From contig NZ_JABWGO010000001.1 of the NCBI RefSeq assembly GCF_013363995.1, positions 2,241,222 through 2,305,221 on the forward strand: DNA of 64,000 nt, written 5' to 3'. A program made the position numbers and the translations under genes. Positions 42,068-49,996 of this stretch are shown piece after piece. Origin of the DNA: Nonomuraea rhodomycinica. GTDB taxonomy: Bacteria > Actinomycetota > Actinomycetes > Streptosporangiales > Streptosporangiaceae. The notes beneath the pieces are model-generated. The model worked only from the letters and a program-made list of their open reading frames with translations. It was not told where the DNA came from and made no database searches. The first letter of the stretch is position 1. The number at the start of each line of letters is the position of its first letter.

Positions 42068-42937
42068 TCAGCCTCTCTCCACCCGGTGGCTCTCCACGGC
42101 GCTGATCGTGCGCTCGAACGCCTCGTTGGTGCGCTCGTAGGTGCGCTGGGCGACCGCCACGTACACGGCGTCCAGCACGAACAGCTGCGAGTGCACGGCG
42201 GCCAGCCCGCCGAGCCGGAACGTGGTCTCCCGGCTGGCCGTCGTGAGCACGAGGTCGGCCAGCTCGGCCAGCGGCGAGCGGGCGAAGGAGGTCACGGCGA
42301 CCGTCGTCGCGCCGTGGCTGCCGGCCTCGGCCAGCGCCTCCATCACCTCGCGGGTGCGGCCCCGGTGGCTGATGCCGATCGCCACGTCGCCCGCGCCGAG
42401 CAGCGCGGCGTCCGACAGCGCGACGTGCGCGTCGCCCGCGCTCCAGCACGGCAGGCCGATGCGGCGCAGCCGCCCTTCGAGCATGGTGGCGACGTTGCCG
42501 CTGGTGGAGACGCCGACGAGCAGCACGCGGCGGGCGGCCACGACCGCGTCGGCCACCCGGGCGACCGTCTCGGAGTCGAGCTGGGCGGCGGTGTCCTGGA
42601 TGAGCCGGGCGTCGGCGGCGGCCATGACCTCGATGGCGGAGTCGAGCGGGTCGTCCGGGCCGATCTCGTGGCCCACGCCCGCGCCCCATCCGGCCTGCGC
42701 GGCCCGGCCGGTCTCGGTGGCCAGCGCCACCCGCAGCTCGGCGTAGCCGGAGAAGCCGAACGCGCGGCAGAAGCGCGTCACGGTGGCGGGCGAGCTGCCC
42801 GCCCGTTCGGCGAGCGCGATGATCGTCGAGCGCGCGGCCTCGGCGGGATCGCCGAGGATCACCTCGCCGACCCGGCGCAACGCCTCCGGCAAACCGGGTA
42901 GTTCTGTTTCGACGCGCCCGAGCGCTCCTGAAGTCAC
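42068..42937 (-). CDS. MurR/RpiR family transcriptional regulator
   Basis: The 289-residue protein has an N-terminal RpiR helix-turn-helix (STIIALAERAGSSPATVTRF, CRAFGFSGYAELRVALA) and a C-terminal SIS domain (RRVLLVGVSTSGNVATMLEG; GDVAIGISHRGRTREVMEAL) which senses phosphosugars. GTG 42937 has GGAAGGAA six bases upstream and is preferred over the longer frame to 43063. It likely controls the transporter/SIS operon and the divergent kinase in response to GlcNAc-6-phosphate or a relative. Confidence 0.85.
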   Translation of the reverse strand: MTSGALGRVETELPGLPEALRRVGEVILGDPAEAARSTIIALAERAGSSPATVTRFCRAFGFSGYAELRVALATETGRAAQAGWGAGVGHEIGPDDPLDSAIEVMAAADARLIQDTAAQLDSETVARVADAVVAARRVLLVGVSTSGNVATMLEGRLRRIGLPCWSAGDAHVALSDAALLGAGDVAIGISHRGRTREVMEALAEAGSHGATTVAVTSFARSPLAELADLVLTTASRETTFRLGGLAAVHSQLFVLDAVYVAVAQRTYERTNEAFERTISAVESHRVERG

Positions 42938-43016
42938 GAATATTCCTTCCGAATACCCGGTCTTCTGGCGAAAATTATTCTTGCTAGCTGGTCGAGTCAA
43001 CCCCCAGAATCGGACC
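42938..43016. promoter_or_regulatory. divergent rpiR/kinase promoter region
   Basis: The gap contains an AT-rich core (GAAAATTATTC, about 42970-42980) and a rightward promoter, TTGCTA (42981-42986) with CAGAAT (43005-43010), whose start site would coincide with the kinase GTG. The core is a candidate RpiR operator; it is only loosely like the palindrome before nagZ. Confidence 0.5.
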
Positions 43017-43961
43017 GTGACGAAGTCGTTCGTGATCGGGGTCGACGCCGGCGCCACCTCCACCCGGGTGGCGGTCCACGCGCTGGACGGCTCCCGCGCC
43101 GGCTACGCCCGGGCCGGCGCCGGCAACCCGAGCGCCCACGGCCTCGGCAAGGCGCTCGCGGCGATCGGCGAGGCTCTCGGCAAGGCGCTCGACGGCATCG
43201 ACCCGTCCCGCGTGGTGGCCTCCCTGGCCGGCGTGGCCGGGCAGGTCGAGGAGCTGCCCCGCGAGCTGGCCGAGGTCTGGGCCGAGCACGGCGTCGCCGC
43301 CGGGCCCCGGGTCACGGGCGACGTGGTGATCGCGTACGTGGCGGGCACGCCCGAGCCGTCCGGCTCGCTGCTGCTGTCCGGCACGGGCGCGGTGGCCGCC
43401 CGGGTCACGGACCACGAGCTGGAGGCCATCGCCGACGGGCTCGGCTGGCTGCTGGGCGACGCGGGCTCCGGCTTCTGGATCGGCCGCGCCGCCGCCAAGG
43501 CCGTGGTCGCGGCCCTCGACCGCGGCACCCGCGAGGGAGCTCTCGTCGAGCTGGTCCTGGACGACTTCCTGGGCGGATGGCGCGGCGCCACCGCCCGCGC
43601 CGACGCCGACCGGGTCGTGCGGCTCGCCCAGGCCGACCACATGCGGCTGGCGTCGCTGGCGGCGCCGGTGAGCAGGGCCGCCGCGGCGGGCGACCCGATG
43701 GCCGTGGAGATCGTCCGCGAGGCGGCCGGCCACCTGGCGGCCACGGTCGGGCGGGTCCACGTGTCCGGGCCGACCGTGCTGGCCGGGAGCGTGCTCACCA
43801 GCGACGGGCCCGTGCGGCAGGCGGTGGGCGCGCTGCTGGCGGGCCGGGAGGTGACGACGGCGGGCGACGGGGCCGGGGCGGCGGCCTGGCTCGCGGCCCG
43901 CGAGCTGATGCCGCCGGAGCGGGCACGCGAGCTGCACCCGCTGTTCACCGCCGTCCGCTGA
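43017..43961 (+). CDS. BadF/BadG-type kinase, probable N-acetylglucosamine kinase
   Basis: The 314-residue actin-fold kinase starts FVIGVDAGATSTRVAVHALD (phosphate 1 loop), then VASLAGVAGQ near 61, SLLLSGTGAVAARVTDHELE (near 119) and DGLGWLLGDAGSGFWIGRAA near 141; the C-terminal VLAGSVLTSDGPVRQAV is the adenosine part. This family includes human-type and bacterial GlcNAc kinases. GTG 43017 follows CAGAAT by six bases, so it is leaderless. Divergence from rpiR and the NgcEFG-like operon supports phosphorylation of imported GlcNAc. Confidence 0.8.
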   Translation: MTKSFVIGVDAGATSTRVAVHALDGSRAGYARAGAGNPSAHGLGKALAAIGEALGKALDGIDPSRVVASLAGVAGQVEELPRELAEVWAEHGVAAGPRVTGDVVIAYVAGTPEPSGSLLLSGTGAVAARVTDHELEAIADGLGWLLGDAGSGFWIGRAAAKAVVAALDRGTREGALVELVLDDFLGGWRGATARADADRVVRLAQADHMRLASLAAPVSRAAAAGDPMAVEIVREAAGHLAATVGRVHVSGPTVLAGSVLTSDGPVRQAVGALLAGREVTTAGDGAGAAAWLAARELMPPERARELHPLFTAVR

Positions 43962-44882
43962 TCACTCGCTCGTGTCCTCCGGGGGCTTGGGGCCGCCGTA
44001 GATCGGGTTCTGGGCGACCCGTTTCTCCGACACGTAGAGGCGGACGACGCCCGGCCGGTCCGCCTCCGCCTCCCAGACGGTCCAGTCGTCCCCGACCGGC
44101 CGCGACTGCGCCGCCGGGTCCATGCCGTACCCTCCGCCGTTCTCGTTCGGGTCGATGATCCGGAAGACCGCCTTCAGGCCGCGCCTGCGGACCTCGGCCA
44201 TGACCTCGCGCACCGGCCGCTCGTCCACGCGGAACCCGGCCAGCATCTGGCCCTTCCGCGTGGCCACGACGCTCGACTGGTAGCTCTCCCCGGGCCTGGC
44301 GACGCGGCCCAGGGACACGACGGCCTTGCCGGTGAGGTCCCGGCCCACCTGAACGGTGAGCGCGCAGCCGGCCTGACCGATCGTGCAGCCCTCGGGCTCG
44401 AGTTCACCGCCGATGCCCAGGCTCGGACCGGTGGTGCCGCTGCCTCCGATCTTGACCACCTCACCGACCCGGTCCGGGGGGACCGGCACCAGCTCCAGCG
44501 TGACGTCGAGACCCACCGCCCGGAACGCCTCCGAGTAGAGGGCGTGGTCGGCGAACGGGTCGCGGATCCTGGCCACCCACCAGTCGCCGCGCTGCTCGAT
44601 CTCGATGGCCGCGTTGGCGTAGGAGGTCGCCGGGCCCGAGCCGTCCTCCAGGAAGCTGGGCCCGAGCACCATCGCGGCGGCGAGCGCGGCCGTCGCGAGA
44701 GCCCCTGCGAGCAGGCGGCGGGCGCGGCGCCTGCTCGCGGCGCCCGGCAGGGGCACGGGCGACGGGCGCTCGGCCGGGTCCGTGGCGGCGACGGAGGCCA
44801 GCAGCGCCCGCGCCCCCGCGCCGGACGCCCGGCCCGCCAGCTCGTCGTCGCGGACGCGGGCGAGGTCGGTCAGCTCGTTCAT
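43962..44882 (-). CDS. membrane-anchored protein paired with ECF sigma factor
   Basis: The 306-residue protein has a cytoplasmic N-terminus of about 55 residues, one transmembrane helix (ARRLLAGALATAALAAAMVL near 54-73) and an extracellular part of about 230 residues with no recognised domain. Its ATG overlaps the sigma factor stop (ATGA), so it may be the anti-sigma or sensor partner, but no HxxxCxxC zinc motif is present. Confidence 0.65.
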   Translation of the reverse strand: MNELTDLARVRDDELAGRASGAGARALLASVAATDPAERPSPVPLPGAASRRRARRLLAGALATAALAAAMVLGPSFLEDGSGPATSYANAAIEIEQRGDWWVARIRDPFADHALYSEAFRAVGLDVTLELVPVPPDRVGEVVKIGGSGTTGPSLGIGGELEPEGCTIGQAGCALTVQVGRDLTGKAVVSLGRVARPGESYQSSVVATRKGQMLAGFRVDERPVREVMAEVRRRGLKAVFRIIDPNENGGGYGMDPAAQSRPVGDDWTVWEAEADRPGVVRLYVSEKRVAQNPIYGGPKPPEDTSE

Positions 44883-45406
44883 ACGGCCTCCACGGCGTAG
44901 CGGTTGGCGGAGACGCCCGCGCCGGCCAGCGCCTTGGAGAACCGCCTGCGGGCGCGGTAGAGGCGGATGCGCACGGCGTTGCGGGAGCAGTCCAGGACCT
45001 TGGCGATCTGGCCCGGGTCGAGCCCTTCCCAGGCGACCAGCGCCAGGAGCTCGCGGTCGCCGTCGGGCAGCTCCTTGAAGGCCCGGGCGATGGCGCTCAG
45101 CTCGACGCTGCCCTCGGGCGAGTGGGCGTAGAGGTCGGCCACGTCGACGTCGAGCGCGACCAGGCGCCACCGGGCCGCGCCGCGGCGGTGGTTGGCCAGG
45201 ACGTTGCGGGCGACGCCGTACAGCCACAGCCGGGCCTCGTCGCCGGGCGGCAGCGCGTCGGCGCGGCGCCAGGCGACGGCGAACGTCTCGGACACCACGT
45301 CGGCGGCGTCCTCCGGCGAGTCGCAGCGGCGCACCGCGTATCCGAGGATCTGCTCGTACGTCTGCTCGTAAACGGCCTCGAACCGGGTCCTCCGGTCGTC
45401 ATCCAC
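44879..45406 (-). CDS. ECF-type RNA polymerase sigma factor
   Basis: This 175-residue sigma-70 family protein has region 2 (YEQTYEQILGYAVRRCDSPE, DAADVVSETFAVAWRRADAL) and region 4 (FKELPDGDRELLALVAWEGL, DPGQIAKVLDCSRNAVRIRL). The gene is coupled to the membrane protein gene downstream. No recognised stress or redox sensor is adjacent. Confidence 0.9.
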   Translation of the reverse strand: MDDDRRTRFEAVYEQTYEQILGYAVRRCDSPEDAADVVSETFAVAWRRADALPPGDEARLWLYGVARNVLANHRRGAARWRLVALDVDVADLYAHSPEGSVELSAIARAFKELPDGDRELLALVAWEGLDPGQIAKVLDCSRNAVRIRLYRARRRFSKALAGAGVSANRYAVEAV

Positions 45407-45436
45407 GGGCGGTCCCCATGGGCGGCCTCCTGTGTC

Positions 45437-45458
45437 AGGGGATGGTGGAACATCCCCT
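45437..45458 (-). terminator. hairpin between ltp and sigma genes
   Basis: AGGGGAT (45437-45443) and ATCCCCT (45452-45458) form a perfect 7-base stem with an 8-base loop. It lies after the leftward thiolase gene and before the sigma gene, and could end the first or regulate the second. Confidence 0.45.
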
Positions 45459-45493
45459 TCATGTCGGGAGACGCCAGAGCATTTCAGGATTTT

Positions 45494-46564
45494 TCATGAG
45501 GTGAGGATCGCGGCGCTTCCGTAGCTGCCGCCGAAGCCCGTGACCAGCGCCGCCTCGCGGCCGGCGCGCAGCTCCCTAACGGCCTGCGCCACGTTGTTGA
45601 GGCCGTGCACGTACCCCTCCGACAGCAGGCCGCCGTGCGGGTTGACCCACGCGTGGCGGCGCTCCAGCAGGTACGCGCCGAGGTCGGCCCGCTCCACCAG
45701 CCCGAAGTCCTCCAGTTGCCGGGGCACCAGCCACGAGTACGCGTCGTAGGGAAGGGCCGCGTCCAGGTCCGCGGGCCGCATGCCGGACGCCTCCCACAGC
45801 ATGGGCGCCACGTACGCCGAGAAGATGTCCGTGACGTCGGGCGCCCGGTCCATCGCCGAGCAGCCGGGCCCGCCCCCGCGCACCACGGCCCGCACGCGCG
45901 GACCGCCGAGCACGCCGCTGACCAGCAGCGCGCACGCGCCGTCGGTCTCCTGGCAGCAGTCGGCGGTGCGCAGCGGCGTGCAGACGTACGGCCGGGCCAG
46001 GTAGTCGTCGAGCTCCATCGGCCCCCGGCGCAGCGCCCGGGGGTTGGTCTTGGCGTTGGCGCGCGACTGGGCGACGACGGCGTGCAGGTGCTCCTCGGTG
46101 AGGCCGGTGTCGTACAGGTAGCGGGTGGCGGCCAGGGCGAACAGCGGGATCGGCCCGGCCATGCCGTAGGTGAAGCGCTCCTGCGGGCCGGTGGAGACGG
46201 TGTTCATGCGCCGCCCGGAGCGGCCGTTGAGCGCCCGGTAGACCAGGACGTTGCGGGCCAGCCCGGCGTGGACGAGCATCGCGGCGTCGCCGAGGATCGA
46301 GGCGGCCTGCGTGCCGCCGCCGGCGATGTCGTTGTGCCAGCCGAGGCGCTCGATCCGGAGCGCGCGGGCCACCTGCACGACGGGCGCCGAGTCGTTCAGG
46401 TGGTAGCTGAGGACGGCGTCCACCTCGGCGGGGACGAGGCCGGCGTCGGCGCAGGCGGCGCGGCAGGCCTCGACCGCCTGGTCCAGCACCGTGCGGCCGG
46501 ACTCGCGGGTCAGTGCGGTCATCCCGATCCCGGCCACGGCCGCGCGCCCGGCGAACGGCTGCAT
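45494..46564 (-). CDS. thiolase-like lipid-transfer protein, second copy
   Basis: This 356-residue Ltp/SCP-x-type thiolase-fold protein has AVAGIGMTALTRESGRTVLD at the start, RANAKTNPRALRRGPMELDD near 167, LRTADCCQETDGACALLVSG near 195 and VNPHGGLLSEGYVHGLNNVA near 306. It is a relative of the protein at 12491 but no DUF35 gene is adjacent; the DUF35 protein at 12085 could serve both. ATG has GGGGAGGA upstream. A KstR2-type operator lies 130 bases upstream, so it may belong to the same regulon. Confidence 0.75.
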   Translation of the reverse strand: MQPFAGRAAVAGIGMTALTRESGRTVLDQAVEACRAACADAGLVPAEVDAVLSYHLNDSAPVVQVARALRIERLGWHNDIAGGGTQAASILGDAAMLVHAGLARNVLVYRALNGRSGRRMNTVSTGPQERFTYGMAGPIPLFALAATRYLYDTGLTEEHLHAVVAQSRANAKTNPRALRRGPMELDDYLARPYVCTPLRTADCCQETDGACALLVSGVLGGPRVRAVVRGGGPGCSAMDRAPDVTDIFSAYVAPMLWEASGMRPADLDAALPYDAYSWLVPRQLEDFGLVERADLGAYLLERRHAWVNPHGGLLSEGYVHGLNNVAQAVRELRAGREAALVTGFGGSYGSAAILTS

Positions 46565-46695
46565 GGACGTCCTCCCCTGGCGCGGCGCGGATGGGCTGGA
46601 CCGGGTCGCGGTCGCCCGCCGGGACGGGGCGCGATCCGTCCCGGCGGGCGACGTCTGCGGTGCTCGCCGTCACGCTAACGCGCCCCTGTTCTTTA

Positions 46696-46709
46696 GACAA
46701 GCGCTTGCT
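46696..46709. promoter_or_regulatory. KstR2-type operator between second ltp and lysR genes
   Basis: GACAAGCGCTTGCT has the perfect core CAAGCGCTTG and one mismatch to the longer consensus. It lies 130 bases upstream of the leftward thiolase gene and 72 bases upstream of the rightward lysR gene and could control either. Confidence 0.75.
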
Positions 46710-46780
46710 TCGGCAATCTCCGGCTGTAATACGGGAAGGTGATCAAGCGATACCCGATCCCCATCACCAAGAGGTGAGCG

Positions 46781-47629
46781 ATGGATCTACGGCACGTACG
46801 GCACGCGATCGCGATCGCCCGCGCGGGCAGCCTCCGGCGGGCCGCCGCGGTGCTCCAGGTTCCCCAGCCGACCCTGTCGGAGCAACTGCGCGCCCTGGAG
46901 AAGGAGATCGGGGTCGAGCTGTTCACGCGCTCACCCAGCGGCGTGCGGCTGACCGAGGCGGGCGAGGCGTTCCTGGCGCAGGCGACGGTCGCCGTGGACG
47001 CCTTGGGGCGGGCCGTCACCGCCGCCCGGGGCAAGGGCCGCGCGATCCGGCTCGGCGTGGCCGACGGCCTCGGCGACGTCGTGGCGCGCATGCTCTCCCG
47101 CGTCGAGGGGACCAGGCTGCGAGTGGCGCCGATGAGCACGGCCGAGCAGCTCGTCTCCATCTCCGACGGCACCCTCCAGGCCGGCCTCGGGTACGCCCCG
47201 GGCTCGCTGCCGCGGGGCGTGGCCCGCATGACGGTGCGCCGCTGCCGGGTGCGCGCCCTGCTGCCCCGGGGGCACGAGCTGGCCGGGCTCGACCCCCTCT
47301 CCCTGGCCGAGCTCGCCGCGCTCCCCCTGGTGATGCCCGACTCCGACGCGGTCGCGGGGGCCCGCCGCTTCCTGGAGGGGTTCGTCCGGATGGGCCTGCA
47401 CCCGCGGCTCGGCCCGTCGGCGGCCGGGCACGACGCGGTGATCACCATGGTCGAGGCGGGCGCCGGGTACTCGCTGAGCGTGCGCGAGGAGGTCGCGGTG
47501 CCGGACGGCCTGGTGTTCGTGCCGCTGGCGGAGGACGTGCCGCCGATCGAGGTGGTCTTCCTGTGGAACCGCCAGGCCGAGGTGGACGACCTGGCCCACG
47601 CGGCGCGGCACCTCGCCCGCACTGGATAG
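46781..47629 (+). CDS. LysR family transcriptional regulator
   Basis: The 282-residue protein starts with the LysR helix-turn-helix (LRHVRHAIAIARAGSLRRAA, AVLQVPQPTLSEQLRALEKE) and has an effector-binding domain. AGAGG stands upstream of ATG 46781. It is divergent from the second ltp gene, separated by a KstR2-type operator, and may regulate that gene or itself in response to a degradation product. Confidence 0.85.
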   Translation: MDLRHVRHAIAIARAGSLRRAAAVLQVPQPTLSEQLRALEKEIGVELFTRSPSGVRLTEAGEAFLAQATVAVDALGRAVTAARGKGRAIRLGVADGLGDVVARMLSRVEGTRLRVAPMSTAEQLVSISDGTLQAGLGYAPGSLPRGVARMTVRRCRVRALLPRGHELAGLDPLSLAELAALPLVMPDSDAVAGARRFLEGFVRMGLHPRLGPSAAGHDAVITMVEAGAGYSLSVREEVAVPDGLVFVPLAEDVPPIEVVFLWNRQAEVDDLAHAARHLARTG

Positions 47630-47641
47630 CGGTATTATCCA
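47623..47641. promoter_or_regulatory. merR promoter palindrome
   Basis: TGGATA (47623-47628) and TATCCA (47636-47641) are perfect inverted arms seven bases apart that overlap the TATTAT -10 (47633-47638). The ATG follows six bases later, so the gene is leaderless and probably controlled by its own MerR product. Confidence 0.6.
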
Positions 47642-47644
47642 ACG

Positions 47645-48337
47645 ATGCGCATCTCGGAGCTGAGCACCCGGTCCGGCGTGGCCCTCGCGACCATCAAGTA
47701 CTACCTGCGCGAGGGCCTGCTGCACCAGGGCGAGCAGGTCGCCGCAACCCGCGCCGAGTACGACGACTCCCATCTGCGCCGGCTGCGGCTGATCCGGGCC
47801 CTGCTGGAGGTCGGCAGGCTGCCCGTGGCCGCCATCAAGCAGGTGGTCGAGGCCGTGGAGGACGAGACGCTGCCCGTCCACCAGGTCCTCGGCACCGCCC
47901 ACTACGCCCTCGGCCCCACGGTCGAGCCCGAGTCCGGCGAGCCGTGGGACGCGGCCCTGGCCCAGACCGACGCCATCATCGCCGGCCAGGGCTGGACCAT
48001 CACGCCGCACGCGCCGACCCGGGCCGAGCTGGCCCAGACGCTGCTCACGCTGCGCCGCCTCGGCATGTCCACCGACGTGACCCGCTACGCCGAGGCCGCG
48101 CGGCGGATCGCCCGCGACGACATGGACACGATCCCGCTCGACGCGCCCCGGGAGAGCGCCGTGGAGGCGCTGGTGCTGGGCACGGTCCTGTACGGCCGGG
48201 CGCTGGACACGCTGCGCCGCATGGCCCACGAGTCGGAGTCCGCCCACCGCCTCGGCCTCGTCCCGGAGGACTCCCCCGCCGGAGAGGCCCCGGAGGCCCG
48301 CGCGGCCGGGAAGGATCAAAGCGGGCCCACCGGGTAG
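47645..48337 (+). CDS. MerR family transcriptional regulator
   Basis: This 230-residue protein has the MerR helix-turn-helix (MRISELSTRSGVALATIKYY, LREGLLHQGEQVAATRAEYD) and a coiled coil beginning LRRLRLIRALLEVGRLPVAA. The long C-terminal part (about 130 residues) is a separate effector domain without a clear metal site. It lies ten bases before the hydrolase gene and is likely its regulator. Confidence 0.85.
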   Translation: MRISELSTRSGVALATIKYYLREGLLHQGEQVAATRAEYDDSHLRRLRLIRALLEVGRLPVAAIKQVVEAVEDETLPVHQVLGTAHYALGPTVEPESGEPWDAALAQTDAIIAGQGWTITPHAPTRAELAQTLLTLRRLGMSTDVTRYAEAARRIARDDMDTIPLDAPRESAVEALVLGTVLYGRALDTLRRMAHESESAHRLGLVPEDSPAGEAPEARAAGKDQSGPTG

Positions 48338-48347
48338 GCGCGCTCCC

Positions 48348-49235
48348 ATGTTCGAGAACTTCGCGGCAGGCAGGATCGACGTGGGCGAGGCCGAGCTGTT
48401 CGTCCGCCACGGCGGCGCCGGCACGCCCGTGCTCCTGCTCCACGGCCACCCCCGCACCCACGCCACCTGGCACCAGGTGGCCGCCCGGCTGGCCCCCCAC
48501 CACACCGTGGTCTGCCCCGACCTGCGGGGCTACGGCCGCTCCTCCAAGCCACCCACCACCCCCGACCACGAGCCGTACTCGAAGCGGGCGATGGCCCGCG
48601 ACATGGTCGCGCTGATGCGCGCCCTCGGCCACGACCGGTTCGCCGTCGTGGGCCACGACCGGGGCGCGTACGTCGCCCACCGGCTGGCCGTGGACCATCC
48701 CGAGGCGGTCAGCCGGCTGATCGTGCTCGACGCCGTCCCGATCGGCGAGGCGCTGGCCCGCTGCGACGCGCGCTTCGCCGCGAGCTGGTGGCACTGGTTC
48801 TTCCTCGGCCAGACCGCCAAGCCCGCCGAACGGGTCATCAACGCCGACCCCGACGCCTGGTACCGGTACACCGACGAGCACATGGGCCGGGAGGCGTACG
48901 AGGACCTGCGCGCGGCCCTGCACGACCCGCGGGTCGTGCACGCGATGTGCGAGGACTACCGGGCCGGCCTGGGCGTCGACCGGGAGGCCGACGAGGCAGC
49001 GCAGGCGCAGGGCCGCCGGGTGCGCTGCCCGGCGCTGTTCCTGTGGGGCTCCAAGGACGACATGGAGGACCTGTACGGCGACCCGCTCGCGCTCTGGCGC
49101 TCCTGGGCCGACGACGTGCGCGGGCACGCCGTCGACAGCGGCCACCACATGGCCGAGGAGATCCCCGGCGAGCTGGCGCGGGAGATCCGGGAGTTCCTGG
49201 CGTCAGTCCCCGACGGTGACGGGACGCTTGAGTAA
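48348..49235 (+). CDS. alpha/beta hydrolase, fluoroacetate-dehalogenase-like
   Basis: The 295-residue hydrolase has LLLHGHPRTHATWHQVA near 29, RGYGRSSKPPTTPD, the nucleophile elbow VVGHDRGAYVAHRLAVDHPE near 103 (Asp in place of Ser, as in haloalkane and fluoroacetate dehalogenases), WWHWFFLGQ near 147 (halide-stabilising His-Trp) and a catalytic histidine in SGHHMAEEIP near 265. The HDRGA-YxxHR order is typical of fluoroacetate dehalogenase, but epoxide hydrolase or a related activity cannot be excluded. It probably shares a transcript with merR and overlaps the thuA gene tail to tail by 33 bases. Confidence 0.75.
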   Translation: MFENFAAGRIDVGEAELFVRHGGAGTPVLLLHGHPRTHATWHQVAARLAPHHTVVCPDLRGYGRSSKPPTTPDHEPYSKRAMARDMVALMRALGHDRFAVVGHDRGAYVAHRLAVDHPEAVSRLIVLDAVPIGEALARCDARFAASWWHWFFLGQTAKPAERVINADPDAWYRYTDEHMGREAYEDLRAALHDPRVVHAMCEDYRAGLGVDREADEAAQAQGRRVRCPALFLWGSKDDMEDLYGDPLALWRSWADDVRGHAVDSGHHMAEEIPGELAREIREFLASVPDGDGTLE

Positions 49236-49877
49236 CCACAGCGCGGCGCGCCGCAGCAGCGTGCGGTGGATCTCGTTGTCGTAGGAGCGGGTGTCGTGGC
49301 CGAGCGCGTCGTAGACCACGCGCCCGCGCCGCACCGGCCGGGCCCAGACGAGGGGCTGCCCGCCGGACGAGGCGAGGGGCCGCACGTCCGGCAGCACGTC
49401 CAGGTCGCTGTAGACCTCGTCCACCACGTCGAAGTCGCGCAGCCCCTCCACGATCGGGTGCTCGCCGTGGACCCGCACCCCGGTCCAGCCGAGCGGCGGG
49501 TGGTGCGACTTGGGCCAGGTCCAGCACCCGCCCAGCACGCGCGGCCAGCCCTGCCAGTCGTCGAAGCAGACGGCGGCGGCGTGCATGGCCAGCACGCCGC
49601 CGCCGCGCTCCAGGTGGTCCAGCAACGTGGTGCGGGCCTGGGCGGGCAGCTCGAAGCGCCACTGCCCGCGCAGGTCGGCGAAGCGGTCCTGGCCCATCCG
49701 CCAGCGCAGGGCGTTGACGGTGATGAGCTGGGTCTCGGAGGGCTCGCTGAGCGCGCCGGCGATGTCCTCGGTGATCTCCGACTCGATCCCGACCTCGGCC
49801 AGCACCTCGGCGAGCGCGGCGGAGGTGGCGTCGAAGTCGTGGAACGGGCCTCCTGACAGGATCAGATTTCTCGCCAT
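49203..49877 (-). CDS. ThuA domain protein
   Basis: The 224-residue protein has the ThuA glutamine-amidotransferase-like fold: LILSGGPFHDFDATSAALAE at the start, LERGGGVLAMHAAAVCFDDW near 90 and GRVVYDALGHDTRSYDNEIH near 187. ThuA proteins are linked with trehalose or other sugar use; no sugar genes are adjacent. Its stop lies within the 3' end of the convergent hydrolase gene. Confidence 0.8.
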   Translation of the reverse strand: MARNLILSGGPFHDFDATSAALAEVLAEVGIESEITEDIAGALSEPSETQLITVNALRWRMGQDRFADLRGQWRFELPAQARTTLLDHLERGGGVLAMHAAAVCFDDWQGWPRVLGGCWTWPKSHHPPLGWTGVRVHGEHPIVEGLRDFDVVDEVYSDLDVLPDVRPLASSGGQPLVWARPVRRGRVVYDALGHDTRSYDNEIHRTLLRRAALWLLKRPVTVGD

Positions 49878-49996
49878 CGCCCCACCCCATCACGCCCGCC
49901 GCGGCTTTTCCACCGCCGCGTCCCGCCGTGGGACACGAGGTGACCGGCCCGCGCCCGGCGGCGGGCGGTCCAGGCGGGGCTCCTATAGTCACCCTC

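Noticed and set aside
45576..46700. Alternative minus frame beginning right at the operator 46696
   Set aside because: It overlaps the thiolase-like gene in another frame and its sequence is arginine/glycine rich without motifs.
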